From: Gemmatimonadaceae bacterium
Lineage (GTDB): Bacteria; Gemmatimonadota; Gemmatimonadetes; Gemmatimonadales; Gemmatimonadaceae
Reading direction: 5' to 3'
DNA length: 64,000 nt
Assembly: GCA_035606695.1 (NCBI GenBank)
Contig: DATNEW010000032.1
Span: 21,542-85,541, forward strand
The position numbers were made by a program, and so were the translations under genes. A model generated the notes under the pieces. It had not been told where the DNA came from, did no database searches, and saw nothing but the letters and a program-made list of their open reading frames with translations. Below are positions 42,757-51,072 of this stretch, one piece after another. Numbering within the stretch: position 1 is the first letter of the stretch; the number at the start of each line of letters is the position of its first letter.

Positions 42757-44540
42757 TGTTGATCGCCTGGATGCTCTACGCGCTTGCCGTGAGCGCGATC
42801 GTTGCCGGTGCGGCGATTGCGCTCGACCAGATCGCGGAAGTCTGGCGTGCGCGGCGCCGCTCGATCTGGCTTGCCGCGCTGATCGCGAGCGCCGCGCTCC
42901 CAACGTATGTCTTGCTCTTCCCGCGCACGGCACCGCACGCGGCGCCTGTGCGCGTCACCGCGCGCGGTGGCATCCAGCGCCAGGCATTCACGTTCGATGA
43001 TCACGCCGCTCCGACGGTCACGCCGTGGACGACGAAGCTCCGTCGCGCGGCTGACGCTACGGTGAAATCACCAACGCTCAACCGGTATGCGGCCGCCGCG
43101 TGGCTGATGCTGACGCTCTGTCTCGTCGGCGGGTTTGGAGCCGGCGCGCTCAAGCTGCGCCGGTTGCGCGCCGGTTGGCGTGCGGTGCGCCTGGACGGGC
43201 GAGATGTGCTGATCAGCGACGACGTCGGCCCCGCGGTCGTCGGCATGGCACGCCCGCGCGTCGTGTTGCCATCGTGGGCGCTGACGCTCGACGATGATGC
43301 GCGCGAGCTCATGCTGGATCATGAAGCCGAGCATCTGCGGAGCGGCGATCCCGCGACGCTGTGCATGGCGGCGCTCATCGCCGCGGCGCTGCCGTGGAAT
43401 CCGTTCGTGTGGTGGATCGTGCGGCGGCTGCGTCTCGCCCTGGAGATCGATTGCGACGCGCGCGTGCTCGCGCGCCACGCGCGTCCGCGCGAATACGGAT
43501 TGTTGTTGCTCACGGTCGGCGCGCGCACGAACGGCGCGCTGCAATTCACCGCGTCGCTCGCCGAGCCGCGGCTGTTTCTCGAGAGGAGGATCATTGCCAT
43601 GACGACGAATCGTCACGCGCGGCCGGTTGTCGCGTCGCTGCCATTTATTGGGATCGTGGTGTTGGCTGCTGCGGCCGCGGCACAAACGCCGCGGCCCGCG
43701 GCGCCGGCGCGCGTCGCGCAAACCGTTTCGGCCGCTTCCGCCACGCCGGCAACGCCTGCGGCTGCGACACCAGCGACTGGCGCATTACCCGCATCAACGT
43801 CGTCGCCGGTCGTCGCGCGTGTCGCGCCGATGTCACAGGCGATGCCCGCGATCGCCGCGACAGCGCCGAGCCTCGCGTTGGAGTCGCGAACCGTGACGCC
43901 GGCGATGCCCGTCGTCGTCGCGAGCGCCGAGAGTCCCATCACGCAACCGGCGCAGCCGATTGCGCCGGCGGCGGCCGCGATCCGTCACACGGTGTGGGAA
44001 ATTCCGGTCGATACGCTGCGCGAGTGGATTCGGGTGCATCATCCGTCCGTGCTCACGGGCGACCCGTCGATCAACTACATCTACATCGTTGTCGACCTGC
44101 ACGATCGTTTCATCGCGAGCCTGGCGGATTCGGTGTTTGGGCCGACGCCGATCGTCAGCGCGCCGACCACGGCTCGCGTTCAGACCGCGCGCGGTGACAC
44201 GGTCATCGTGCGCCGGCCGTTCGAAGTGTCGCCGCCCAATGGAAATGAAAAGCCGATCTACATCATCGACGGCGTGCGCGTGAGCTCGACCGACGGACTG
44301 AATCCGGCAGCCATCAACACCGTCGAAGTCCTCAAGGGCGCCGCCGCGGTTCAGCAATACGGGACGGATGCCGTCAACGGCGTCATCGCCATCGAGACGC
44401 GCTCCAAAGCGCAACTCAGGCGACTCGGCGTGGATCAGACGGAGATCAAGAACATGGACCTCATTCGCGTCGGGCCCGGATCGATCGGTCCGAACGCGCT
44501 CAACCTCATGATCGTCAAGGTCGCGCGCAACGGCGGTTGA
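42756..44540 (+). CDS. BlaR1-like M56 membrane metallopeptidase with TonB-plug-like tail
   Basis: 594 residues from ATG 42756. At least three membrane helices are visible (about 5-25, 38-56, 112-132), and a further one near 285-305 after the protease domain. The zinc motif HEAEH is at 189-193 (LMLDHEAEHLRSGDP). After a Pro/Ala/Thr-rich segment (about 310-410) comes a domain ending PIYIIDGVRV, NTVEVLKGAAA, YGTDAVNGVIAI, the pattern of the plug in SusC/TonB-dependent receptors. By analogy with BlaR1/MecR1 it would sense a ligand outside and cleave the BlaI-type repressor. The plug-like tail replaces the penicillin-binding sensor. Confidence 0.85.
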   Translation: MLIAWMLYALAVSAIVAGAAIALDQIAEVWRARRRSIWLAALIASAALPTYVLLFPRTAPHAAPVRVTARGGIQRQAFTFDDHAAPTVTPWTTKLRRAADATVKSPTLNRYAAAAWLMLTLCLVGGFGAGALKLRRLRAGWRAVRLDGRDVLISDDVGPAVVGMARPRVVLPSWALTLDDDARELMLDHEAEHLRSGDPATLCMAALIAAALPWNPFVWWIVRRLRLALEIDCDARVLARHARPREYGLLLLTVGARTNGALQFTASLAEPRLFLERRIIAMTTNRHARPVVASLPFIGIVVLAAAAAAQTPRPAAPARVAQTVSAASATPATPAAATPATGALPASTSSPVVARVAPMSQAMPAIAATAPSLALESRTVTPAMPVVVASAESPITQPAQPIAPAAAAIRHTVWEIPVDTLREWIRVHHPSVLTGDPSINYIYIVVDLHDRFIASLADSVFGPTPIVSAPTTARVQTARGDTVIVRRPFEVSPPNGNEKPIYIIDGVRVSSTDGLNPAAINTVEVLKGAAAVQQYGTDAVNGVIAIETRSKAQLRRLGVDQTEIKNMDLIRVGPGSIGPNALNLMIVKVARNGG

Positions 44541-44551
44541 TCGAGGGTCGA

Positions 44552-45997
44552 TCAGATCGAGATGACGCGCTCTTCTCCACTCGACCGCAGCCCTGGCTGT
44601 TTGCCGTAACGCTGCGCCAGGGCCTGGAGTCCGTCGTAGGCCGCGTACTTGTACGCGTCGCAGAGCGACGGATAGCTGAAGACGCTCTGAATGAAGAAGT
44701 CGATCGATCCCTCGTTCGCCAGCACGGCCATCGCGACGTGAATCAATTCGCCGGCGTTCTCGCCGACGATCGACGCGCCGAGCAGCTGCTGATTCTCGGG
44801 GCGAAACGCGAGCTTCACGAAACCGTCGGTGTCGCCGACGATCATGCCGCGCGCGTTGCCGCGATACCGTGCGCGCCCGATCTCGTACTCGATGCCCCGC
44901 GAGCGCAGCTCGTCTTCCGTCGCACCGACGGTCGCGATCTCGGGGATGGTGTACACGCCATAGGGCACCACGTTCGCCACGGCCTGCTTGTACTTGAGAT
45001 TGAATGCATGGCAGATCGCGACGCGCGCTTGCTCCATCGCGGTCGACGCCAGCGCGGGAAATCCGATCACGTCGCCCGCCGCGAAGATTCCGCGCTGCGC
45101 AGTCTGATAGTGTTCGTCGACGAGAATGAAGCCGCGCGAATTCGTGCGCACGCCGATCTCCGAAAGCCCGAGGTTCGCCGACGCGCCGATGCGCCCGGCG
45201 CTGTACAACGCGCAATCGGCGAAGATCTGCGTTCCGTCGGCGAGTATGACCGTCGCGCGGCCACCGTCCGACGAAATCGACGACACCTCGACCTCGGTGT
45301 GCACGGTGACACCGAGCCGCGCGGTGATTTGCCGCCGAAGCGCGTCGCACACCTCGGGATCGAGATGCGCCAGCAAGCGCGATCGCGTCGTGACGATCGT
45401 CACGCGCACGCCGAGCGCGGCGAAGATGCAGGCGTACTCGCAGCCGACCACGCCGCCGCCGACGACGATCATCGACGACGGGATCTGCTCGAGCGTCAGG
45501 AGCGAGTCGCTATCGACGATCACGCTGCCGTCGACGGATCCGCTGTCCGGCTGCTGCGGCTGCGAGCCGGTGGCGATGAGGAACACCTCGCCGGTGATGC
45601 GCCGCGGCTCGGTCCCATGGCGTGTGACTTCGATCGTATGCGGATCGACGAAGCGCGCTGCACCCTGCACTCGAGTGACGCCGTGGCGTTCGAGGTTTTC
45701 GTCGATGAGCTTCCACTGCGACTCGATCACCGCGCGCTCGCGATACATGAAATCCGCGACGGTGATGTTCTTCTTCACTCGAAAATCGATGCCGTACAAT
45801 CCGCGTTGCCGGAGACCGGAGAAGTACAGTGCGGTCTCGCGCAGCGCCTTCGATGGAATGGTGCCGGTGTTTACCGCGGCGCCGCCCGGCTTCGGCGCGC
45901 GCTCGACGATGCAGACGCGCTTGCCAAAGTACGCGGCCTGCGCGGCGCCTTTCTCACCGGCTGGGCCGGCCCCGATCACGACGAGATCGAAATGCAT
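44552..45997 (-). CDS. sthA: Soluble pyridine nucleotide transhydrogenase
   Basis: 481 residues from ATG 45997; the in-frame extension upstream is repeat DNA. FAD-binding GAGPAGEKGA at the N-terminus, ATGSQPQQP, NAD-binding VVGGGVVGCEYA and FAAGDVIGFP are the expected flavoprotein disulfide reductase motifs. The redox CxxxxC is absent (PGGAAVNTGTIPSKALR), which is characteristic of SthA rather than lipoamide dehydrogenase. It transfers hydride between NADPH and NAD in the cytoplasm. It lies 50 bp after the LD-carboxypeptidase gene, with a TGGGCGA repeat arm between, and converges on the BlaI-M56 operon with 11 bp between stop codons. Confidence 0.9.
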   Translation of the reverse strand: MHFDLVVIGAGPAGEKGAAQAAYFGKRVCIVERAPKPGGAAVNTGTIPSKALRETALYFSGLRQRGLYGIDFRVKKNITVADFMYRERAVIESQWKLIDENLERHGVTRVQGAARFVDPHTIEVTRHGTEPRRITGEVFLIATGSQPQQPDSGSVDGSVIVDSDSLLTLEQIPSSMIVVGGGVVGCEYACIFAALGVRVTIVTTRSRLLAHLDPEVCDALRRQITARLGVTVHTEVEVSSISSDGGRATVILADGTQIFADCALYSAGRIGASANLGLSEIGVRTNSRGFILVDEHYQTAQRGIFAAGDVIGFPALASTAMEQARVAICHAFNLKYKQAVANVVPYGVYTIPEIATVGATEDELRSRGIEYEIGRARYRGNARGMIVGDTDGFVKLAFRPENQQLLGASIVGENAGELIHVAMAVLANEGSIDFFIQSVFSYPSLCDAYKYAAYDGLQALAQRYGKQPGLRSSGEERVISI

Positions 45998-46000
45998 CCG

Positions 46001-46043
46001 CGATGGGCGATGGGCGATGGGCGATGGGCGATGGGCGATGGGC
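46001..46043. repeat. Six tandem TGGGCGA heptamers
   Basis: Exact head-to-tail CGATGGG units fill 46001-46043 between the LD-carboxypeptidase stop codon (46048) and the sthA start (45997). It corresponds to the left arm of the 6862-6986 element but has no core hairpin or opposite arm. Exact copies suggest recent expansion or slippage. Confidence 0.75.
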
Positions 46044-46047
46044 GTAG

Positions 46048-46971
46048 CTACGGCATGACCAGCGCGTCTTCGTGGTAGGTGATCCATCCGCGCTGCTCTT
46101 CGACGACCAGCTCGACTTCCGTGCCGAACGGCAGCGTCAAATTAGGATTTTCATGTCCGGCCGGAAAGTCCATCAACACCGGGACGTCGAGGTCGGAGAT
46201 GAGATCGAGCAGGAAATCCTCGAACTCGTCTTCCTCGGACCTGTCCAGAGAAAGCTGTCCGAAGACGATTCCGTTCACGTGCTCGAGCAAACCGGCGGCG
46301 CGCAGGTGCACGAGATGCTCGTCGACCACGGACATTGGATCGCGCGTCTCCTCCAGAAACAGAATGGCGCCGTCGAGATCGATCTGATACGACGTGCCGA
46401 TCGTCTGCTGCACGAGCGACAGATTGCCGCCGACGAGACGCCCCGTCGTCTTGCCTTGCACCACGCCGCGCGACAGCTCGCGCCCGAGCTTCCCTTGCGG
46501 ACACGGCGTCGTCAGCGCGGTGAGCAACGACGCCATCGTCGGATCGCGCATGCTGGGCACCAGGTCATCGACCGTGGGACCGTGAAAGGTCCGCAGATTC
46601 GCGCGCCGCATGAGCCACAGATGCAGCACGGTGATGTCCGAATAGCCGACCAGCGCTTTCGGATTCTTGCGAAAGACGTCCGGCTCGAGATGAGGCAGGA
46701 GACGCACGGCGCCGTAGCCACCGGTGCTGGCGATGATCGCTTTCACGTTCGGATCGAGCCACATGCCCATCAAGTTCTCGGCGCGCCGTTCGTCTTCCGT
46801 GCGCGTGAAGCGCGGCAGGTGGTCGATCTCGGGGTCGAGCAGCACGTTGAATCCCGCGCGCTCGAGCGCGCGAACGCCGCGTTGCAGCCACGCGAGCTTG
46901 GGCGCGTAGGATGGCGAGACGACACCGATGGTGTCGCCTTTGGCGATCGCGGGCGGGCGGACGAGCGGCAT
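46048..46971 (-). CDS. LD-carboxypeptidase, peptidase family S66
   Basis: 307 residues from ATG 46971. Family S66 motifs are visible: catalytic Ser111 in VGYSDITVLH, Glu in LFLEETRDP and His in PAGHENPNLTLPFG. Such enzymes remove the terminal D-Ala from murein tetrapeptides in the cytoplasm; related MccF proteins cleave microcin. Length fits either. No signal peptide is present, in line with a cytosolic recycling role. It precedes sthA on the same strand and is divergent from ispH with about 50 bp between starts. Confidence 0.88.
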   Translation of the reverse strand: MPLVRPPAIAKGDTIGVVSPSYAPKLAWLQRGVRALERAGFNVLLDPEIDHLPRFTRTEDERRAENLMGMWLDPNVKAIIASTGGYGAVRLLPHLEPDVFRKNPKALVGYSDITVLHLWLMRRANLRTFHGPTVDDLVPSMRDPTMASLLTALTTPCPQGKLGRELSRGVVQGKTTGRLVGGNLSLVQQTIGTSYQIDLDGAILFLEETRDPMSVVDEHLVHLRAAGLLEHVNGIVFGQLSLDRSEEDEFEDFLLDLISDLDVPVLMDFPAGHENPNLTLPFGTEVELVVEEQRGWITYHEDALVMP

Positions 46972-47023
46972 GCGTTCAAGCTAGCGCACGACAACCGGGG
47001 TGCCGCCCGTTAGATTTCCCGCC

Positions 47024-48238
47024 ATGTCGTCGCCCGACCTATCTACTTATTTCCGAAAGGGTTTCGGGCTCAAGGCCCAAGTCCAGGACGACTTGGCGGC
47101 CGATTACGACGGCCGGATCGTGGACCTGCTCAGGTCGCATGAGTACACCCTGACGGTGGGCGACGTCACTATCCGGCTCGCTCGCGAATTTGGGTTCTGC
47201 TACGGCGTCGAGCGTGCGGTAGAGTACGCCTATCAGGCGCGGCGAAAGTTTCCTGACCGGCGCATCATCCTCGTCGGCGAGATCATCCACAACCCGCACG
47301 TGAACGATCGCCTGCGCGACATGGGCGTGGAGATTCTCACGCGTCCCGAGCCCACGGGCGCGTTCGACTTCTCCTCGATCCGGTCCGAGGACGTCGTCAT
47401 CATGCCCGCGTTCGGCGTGACGATCGAAGACTTTAGCGCGCTGCGCGAGCTCGGATGCGTGCTCGTCGATACCACGTGCGGATCCGTGCTCAACGTGTGG
47501 AAGCGCATCGACAGCTACGGCCGCGACGGATTCACGGCGCTCATTCACGGCAAGTATTACCACGAGGAAACGCGCGCGACCGCCTCGCAGATGCGGAAGT
47601 ATTCCGAGGGGAATTACCTCATCGTCCGCAACATGGATGAGGCGAAACTCGTCTGCGAATTCATCGAGGGACGACTTTCCTCGGCTGAATTGATGCAGAC
47701 CTTCGCGCGCGCCGCGTCGCCGGGCTTCGATCCCGAGCGCCACTTGCGGCGCATCGGCGTCGCGAATCAAACGACCATGCTCGCTCGCGAGTCGCTCGCG
47801 ATCGCCGAAGAAGTCGGCGCATCGATCGAGCGTGCGCGCGGCGCGTCGGCGCGCGCCGAGGATTTCCGAAGCTTCGATACGATCTGCAGCGCGACGCAGG
47901 AGCGGCAGGACGCGGTGACCGAGCTGCTCGACACCGGCGTGGACGTGATGGTCGTCATCGGCGGCTTCAACTCGAGCAACACGATCTCGCTCGCCGCGTT
48001 GTGCGCCGATCGCGTGCCGACCTATCACATCGAGTCATCCTCGGCGATCGATCCGCAGCGTCACTCGGTCCACTACCGTCGCGCGCAAATCAAGCACGAG
48101 GAGGCGGACGCCGCCGACTGGCTGCCTTCCGGTCCGCTGCGCATTGGTATCACCGCGGGGGCGAGCACGCCGAACAACAAGATCGGCGACGTCGTTGCGC
48201 GCGTGCTGGCAACGCGAGGGTTGAAGGCGCCGGTGTGA
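47024..48238 (+). CDS. ispH: 4-hydroxy-3-methylbut-2-enyl diphosphate reductase
   Basis: 404 residues from ATG 47024. The three Cys that hold the iron-sulfur cluster are present: C59 in FGFCYGVERAVE, one in VDTTCGSVLNVWKR and one in DTICSATQERQDAV. It catalyses the last step of the methylerythritol phosphate pathway to IPP and DMAPP. The chain is about 90 residues longer than E. coli IspH (316) and starts with an extra N-terminal segment, as in the cyanobacterial/plastid-type enzymes. It is followed at 1 bp by an SGNH hydrolase gene. Confidence 0.95.
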   Translation: MSSPDLSTYFRKGFGLKAQVQDDLAADYDGRIVDLLRSHEYTLTVGDVTIRLAREFGFCYGVERAVEYAYQARRKFPDRRIILVGEIIHNPHVNDRLRDMGVEILTRPEPTGAFDFSSIRSEDVVIMPAFGVTIEDFSALRELGCVLVDTTCGSVLNVWKRIDSYGRDGFTALIHGKYYHEETRATASQMRKYSEGNYLIVRNMDEAKLVCEFIEGRLSSAELMQTFARAASPGFDPERHLRRIGVANQTTMLARESLAIAEEVGASIERARGASARAEDFRSFDTICSATQERQDAVTELLDTGVDVMVVIGGFNSSNTISLAALCADRVPTYHIESSSAIDPQRHSVHYRRAQIKHEEADAADWLPSGPLRIGITAGASTPNNKIGDVVARVLATRGLKAPV

Positions 48239-48239
48239 G

Positions 48240-49004
48240 ATGAGCGCGGGCCAGTCCTACGCCAGGTACATCGCGCTGGGCGACTCGATGTCGATCGACC
48301 TCTATCCCGCGCTCGACGCCGGCGAGATCGACGTTGCGGTGGCCCTCGAGCGCCGCGTCGATGCCGGCGCCGTCGCGCCGCTTGGCGCCGCATCGCTCTT
48401 GTACAAGAACTCTGAAGAGCGCTGGCCGGACGATCTCGGCAACGATCTGTCGTCGCTCTATCCGGGCATCGAGTTTCAGAACCTCGCTTCGGACGGCGCG
48501 ACGGTCGGCGACGTGTTCGGCGAGCAAATGCCCCTGCTCGAGGACAGCACCGCCCCGACGCTGATCACGCTCACGCTCGGCGGCAATGATCTGTTGAGCG
48601 CGTACGGCAGCCGTCCCGCGCGAAAGCTCCTCGATCGCATCGTGGACGACATCGCCGAGGCGTACGACTTTCTCGTCGATCAGCTGCGGGCGAAGTATCA
48701 AAACGGGACGTTGATCGTTGCCACGGTGTATGATCCGTCCGACCAGACCGGGAAGATTCCAGGCGTCTACGATGAGGTGGGCAAGCTGCCGCTCGACGTC
48801 CTCGACAAGCTGAACGACCACATCCGCTCTCTTGCGGCCGGGACGCCCGGCGTCATGCTCGCTGACGTGTACGCGCGGTTTCTCGGACACGGGGTGACGG
48901 CCGCCGAGGCCGACCGGTGGTACTGGAAGCGCTCGCTCATCGAACCCAATGCGCGCGGCGCGAGCGAGATTCGCCATCTATGGCTGGATCTGATCGCGAA
49001 GTAG
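48240..49004 (+). CDS. SGNH/GDSL-family hydrolase
   Basis: 254 residues from ATG 48240, one base after the ispH stop codon. Block I GDSMS (nucleophile Ser), block III GGND and a C-terminal IEPNARGASEIRHLW carrying the catalytic His are visible. There is no signal peptide, so a cytoplasmic esterase or lipase is inferred. The acid partner of the triad would be expected three residues before the His, where Glu is seen in place of the common Asp. The near-overlap with ispH suggests cotranscription but no obvious pathway link. It is followed by xdhC 28 bp on. Confidence 0.85.
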   Translation: MSAGQSYARYIALGDSMSIDLYPALDAGEIDVAVALERRVDAGAVAPLGAASLLYKNSEERWPDDLGNDLSSLYPGIEFQNLASDGATVGDVFGEQMPLLEDSTAPTLITLTLGGNDLLSAYGSRPARKLLDRIVDDIAEAYDFLVDQLRAKYQNGTLIVATVYDPSDQTGKIPGVYDEVGKLPLDVLDKLNDHIRSLAAGTPGVMLADVYARFLGHGVTAAEADRWYWKRSLIEPNARGASEIRHLWLDLIAK

Positions 49005-49032
49005 ACTAGGGGATCATGCGGAGCGTTCGGTC

Positions 49033-50013
49033 ATGCAGGATCTGATTCAGTCGTTCCCGCCGGAGGTGCGCAACGAGCCGGCGGTTGCCCTCGCGACGCT
49101 CATCGGCGCGACGGGAAGCACGTCGAAGAAGATCGGCGCGAAGATGGTCGTCGGCTCGAGCGGCCGCATCCTCGGCGGCGTGACGATCGGCGGTTGTGTC
49201 GACGCCCAGGTGGTCGAGGCGTCGGACGCGCTGCTCGAGACGGGCGGCCGGCGCGTGCTGTCGATTTCGCTCGACGATGACGAGGCGTGGGAAATCGGTC
49301 TCACGTGCGGTGGCACGATCGAGGTGCTCATCGAGCGCGTGCGGCCCGGGGACGAGAACGATCCCGTCGTCGCGGCGCACGCACAGGCGGCCGAGATTCT
49401 CGCGCGCGGGAATGCGGCGGCGATCGTCACGCCGATCGAGCCGGCAGGTGCGCCATTCGCCGTGCCGGCGTCGGAGCTCACCGCGGCTGTTTCCGACGGC
49501 CGAACATTCATCGACCGCGTGGCACCGCCGACGACACTGGTGATCGTCGGCGCCGGCCAGATCGCGATGTCGCTCACGAAATTCGCGCGCGAGCTCGAGA
49601 TGCGAAGCGTCGTCATCGACGGACGCGAGCGCTACGCGACCCGCGCGCGCTTTCCGGATGCGGACGAGATTCAGATTGGAATGCCCTCGGAGATTGTCGC
49701 GCGCATTCCGGCCACGCCGAACGTCGCCGCGATTCTCGTCGCGCACGACTACAAGTACGAGCTGCCGGTGCTGCGGCAGCTGCTGCGCTCGAACGTGGGT
49801 TATCTCGGCCTGCTCGGGAGCAGGAAGCGCGGTGCGGCGGTGCGCGACATTCTGCGCGAAGAGGGCTACAGCGACGAAGAGCTGCAGCGCATTCACACGC
49901 CGATCGGTCTCGACATCGGCGGCAGGAGCTCGGCCGAAGTCGCGCTGTCGATCATCGGCGAAGTTGTCGCGGTGCGCAGTGGAAAGGCTGGCATGGCCGG
50001 CAAGCGCGCGTGA
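49033..50013 (+). CDS. xdhC: XdhC-family molybdenum hydroxylase maturation factor
   Basis: 326 residues from ATG 49033. The XdhC/CoxI N-terminal domain (ATLIGATGSTSKKIGAKMVV, GGVTIGGCVDAQVV, LTCGGTIEVLIE) and the C-terminal Rossmann domain (LVIVGAGQIAMSLTKFA, GLLGSRKRGA, IGLDIGGRSSAEVALSI) are complete. These proteins bind molybdenum cofactor and help insert sulfurated MoCo into xanthine dehydrogenase/CO dehydrogenase-type enzymes. The next gene starts inside its stop codon (GTGA), followed by a MocA-like gene. No molybdenum hydroxylase structural gene is in the window. Confidence 0.93.
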   Translation: MQDLIQSFPPEVRNEPAVALATLIGATGSTSKKIGAKMVVGSSGRILGGVTIGGCVDAQVVEASDALLETGGRRVLSISLDDDEAWEIGLTCGGTIEVLIERVRPGDENDPVVAAHAQAAEILARGNAAAIVTPIEPAGAPFAVPASELTAAVSDGRTFIDRVAPPTTLVIVGAGQIAMSLTKFARELEMRSVVIDGRERYATRARFPDADEIQIGMPSEIVARIPATPNVAAILVAHDYKYELPVLRQLLRSNVGYLGLLGSRKRGAAVRDILREEGYSDEELQRIHTPIGLDIGGRSSAEVALSIIGEVVAVRSGKAGMAGKRA

Positions 50014-50375
50014 CGGCATTTCGCGCGATCGTGCTCGAGCATTTCAAGCATCCGCGCAATCGCGGGCCACTGCCCGACGCGACCGTGTCGGTGGAGGGCG
50101 CGAATCCGTTGTGTGGCGATCGAATTCGCGTGGAGCTGCTGGTCGATGACGACACGATCGCTGACGCGCGATTCACCGCGGACGCCTGCGCGATCTGCAT
50201 TGCCGCGGCGTCGACGTTGACCGAGCACGCGCGCGGCATGGGTATATCGCGCGCGCGGGCGATCGATGTGCAGTGGCTGCACCGCGCGCTCGAGGGGGAG
50301 CCGCCGCCCGCGCGAATGCGTTGCGTAACGCTGCCGCTCGACACGCTGCACCGCGCGCTGAGCGAGGTCGCGTGA
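50010..50375 (+). CDS. SufU/NifU-like iron-sulfur scaffold protein
   Basis: 121 residues from GTG 50010, overlapping the xdhC stop codon by 4 nt. Conserved SufU/IscU-type residues are in place: NPLCGD, ADACAICIAAAS and MRCVTLP, giving the three ligand Cys plus Asp. The N-terminal AIVLEHFKHPRNRGPL is typical of the SufU/IscU fold. It is slightly short, near the low end for SufU. It would carry an iron-sulfur cluster or sulfur for transfer. Placement between xdhC and a MocA-like gene, all by GTGA overlaps, suggests a dedicated role in cofactor or cluster assembly for a molybdenum hydroxylase rather than general Suf function. Confidence 0.85.
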   Translation: MTAFRAIVLEHFKHPRNRGPLPDATVSVEGANPLCGDRIRVELLVDDDTIADARFTADACAICIAAASTLTEHARGMGISRARAIDVQWLHRALEGEPPPARMRCVTLPLDTLHRALSEVA

Positions 50376-50959
50376 TTACGGGGCTGTTGCTCGCCGCGGG
50401 CGGGGCACGGCGATTCGGTTCGCAGAAGCTCGTCGCGCCGTACCGCGGCGCGACGGTGGTCGAGCATGCGGCGCGAATACTGCGCGGAGAGACGGACGAT
50501 CTCATCGTCGTGGTCGGAAGCGAAGCCGATGCCGTGCGACGTGCGCTGCGCGAGATGAACGCGCACATCGTGGAGAATGAGCGTTGGGCGTTGGGACTGT
50601 CGACGTCCCTTCGGCGCGGCGTGGAGGCGGTGGCTGGCGACGTCGAGGCGATAATCGTCTCCGTCGGCGATCAGCCGCTGCTCGAACCGGCCGTCATACG
50701 AGGCGTGGCGGAACGTTGGCGCGCGACGGCCAAACCGATCGTGAGTGCCAGCTATCGCGGCGTGCGCGGACATCCGGTGCTCTTCGCGCGGTCGATGTTC
50801 GGTGCGCTCGCTGAATTGGAAGGTGATGCCGGGGCTCGGCTGCTGATCGAGCGAAGCGGCGATCGCGTCGCATATGTCGAGATCGATGCGCCGATGCCGT
50901 CGGACGTGGACACGCCCGACGATCTCGCCCGCTTGTCATCGCAGGCGCAGCGGTTCTAA
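50372..50959 (+). CDS. MocA-like molybdenum cofactor nucleotidyltransferase
   Basis: 195 residues from GTG 50372, overlapping the SufU-like stop codon. The NTP-transferase signature LLLAAGGARRFGSQK is at the N-terminus, followed by VSVGDQPLLEP and GHPVLFAR, the MobA/MocA-type Rossmann fold. MocA transfers CMP to molybdopterin in enzymes of the xanthine dehydrogenase family. Co-occurrence with xdhC supports that assignment over the MobA guanylyltransferase role. It is the last gene of the coupled trio. A TCATCCCGAGCG-type repeat follows the stop codon by 16 bp. Confidence 0.85.
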   Translation: MITGLLLAAGGARRFGSQKLVAPYRGATVVEHAARILRGETDDLIVVVGSEADAVRRALREMNAHIVENERWALGLSTSLRRGVEAVAGDVEAIIVSVGDQPLLEPAVIRGVAERWRATAKPIVSASYRGVRGHPVLFARSMFGALAELEGDAGARLLIERSGDRVAYVEIDAPMPSDVDTPDDLARLSSQAQRF

Positions 50960-50975
50960 TCCCGAGCGAAGCCGC

Positions 50976-51072
50976 TTGTCATCCCGAGCGGAGCGAGGGA
51001 TCTTCTGTCCAAGTCGGATTGGCTGGCCTCTCTACCGGGACGCCAGATTCCTCGCTTCGCTCGGAATGACAA
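50976..51072. repeat. TCATCCCGAGCG-type inverted repeat element
   Basis: Arm 50976-51001 (TTGTCATCCCGAGCGGAGCG, then AGGGAT) and arm 51047-51072 (ATTCCTCGCTTCGCTCGGAA, then TGACAA) pair at 23 of 26 positions around about 45 bp. A partial extra copy (TCCCGAGCGAAG) precedes it from 50961. Very similar palindromes occur as dispersed repeats in several bacterial phyla; they look like small non-autonomous or RAYT-type elements. The right arm ends at the first base of the ggt start codon chosen here. Confidence 0.8.

Noticed and set aside
42756..44540. Beta-lactam sensing by the BlaI/M56 pair
   Set aside because: The M56 protein lacks a penicillin-binding domain and no beta-lactamase gene is nearby.
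46001..46043. CRISPR-like array
   Set aside because: The units are 7 bp, contiguous and without spacers; the same holds for the arms at 6.9, 26.0, 31.3 and 35.5 kb and for the 13-bp units at 53.5 kb.
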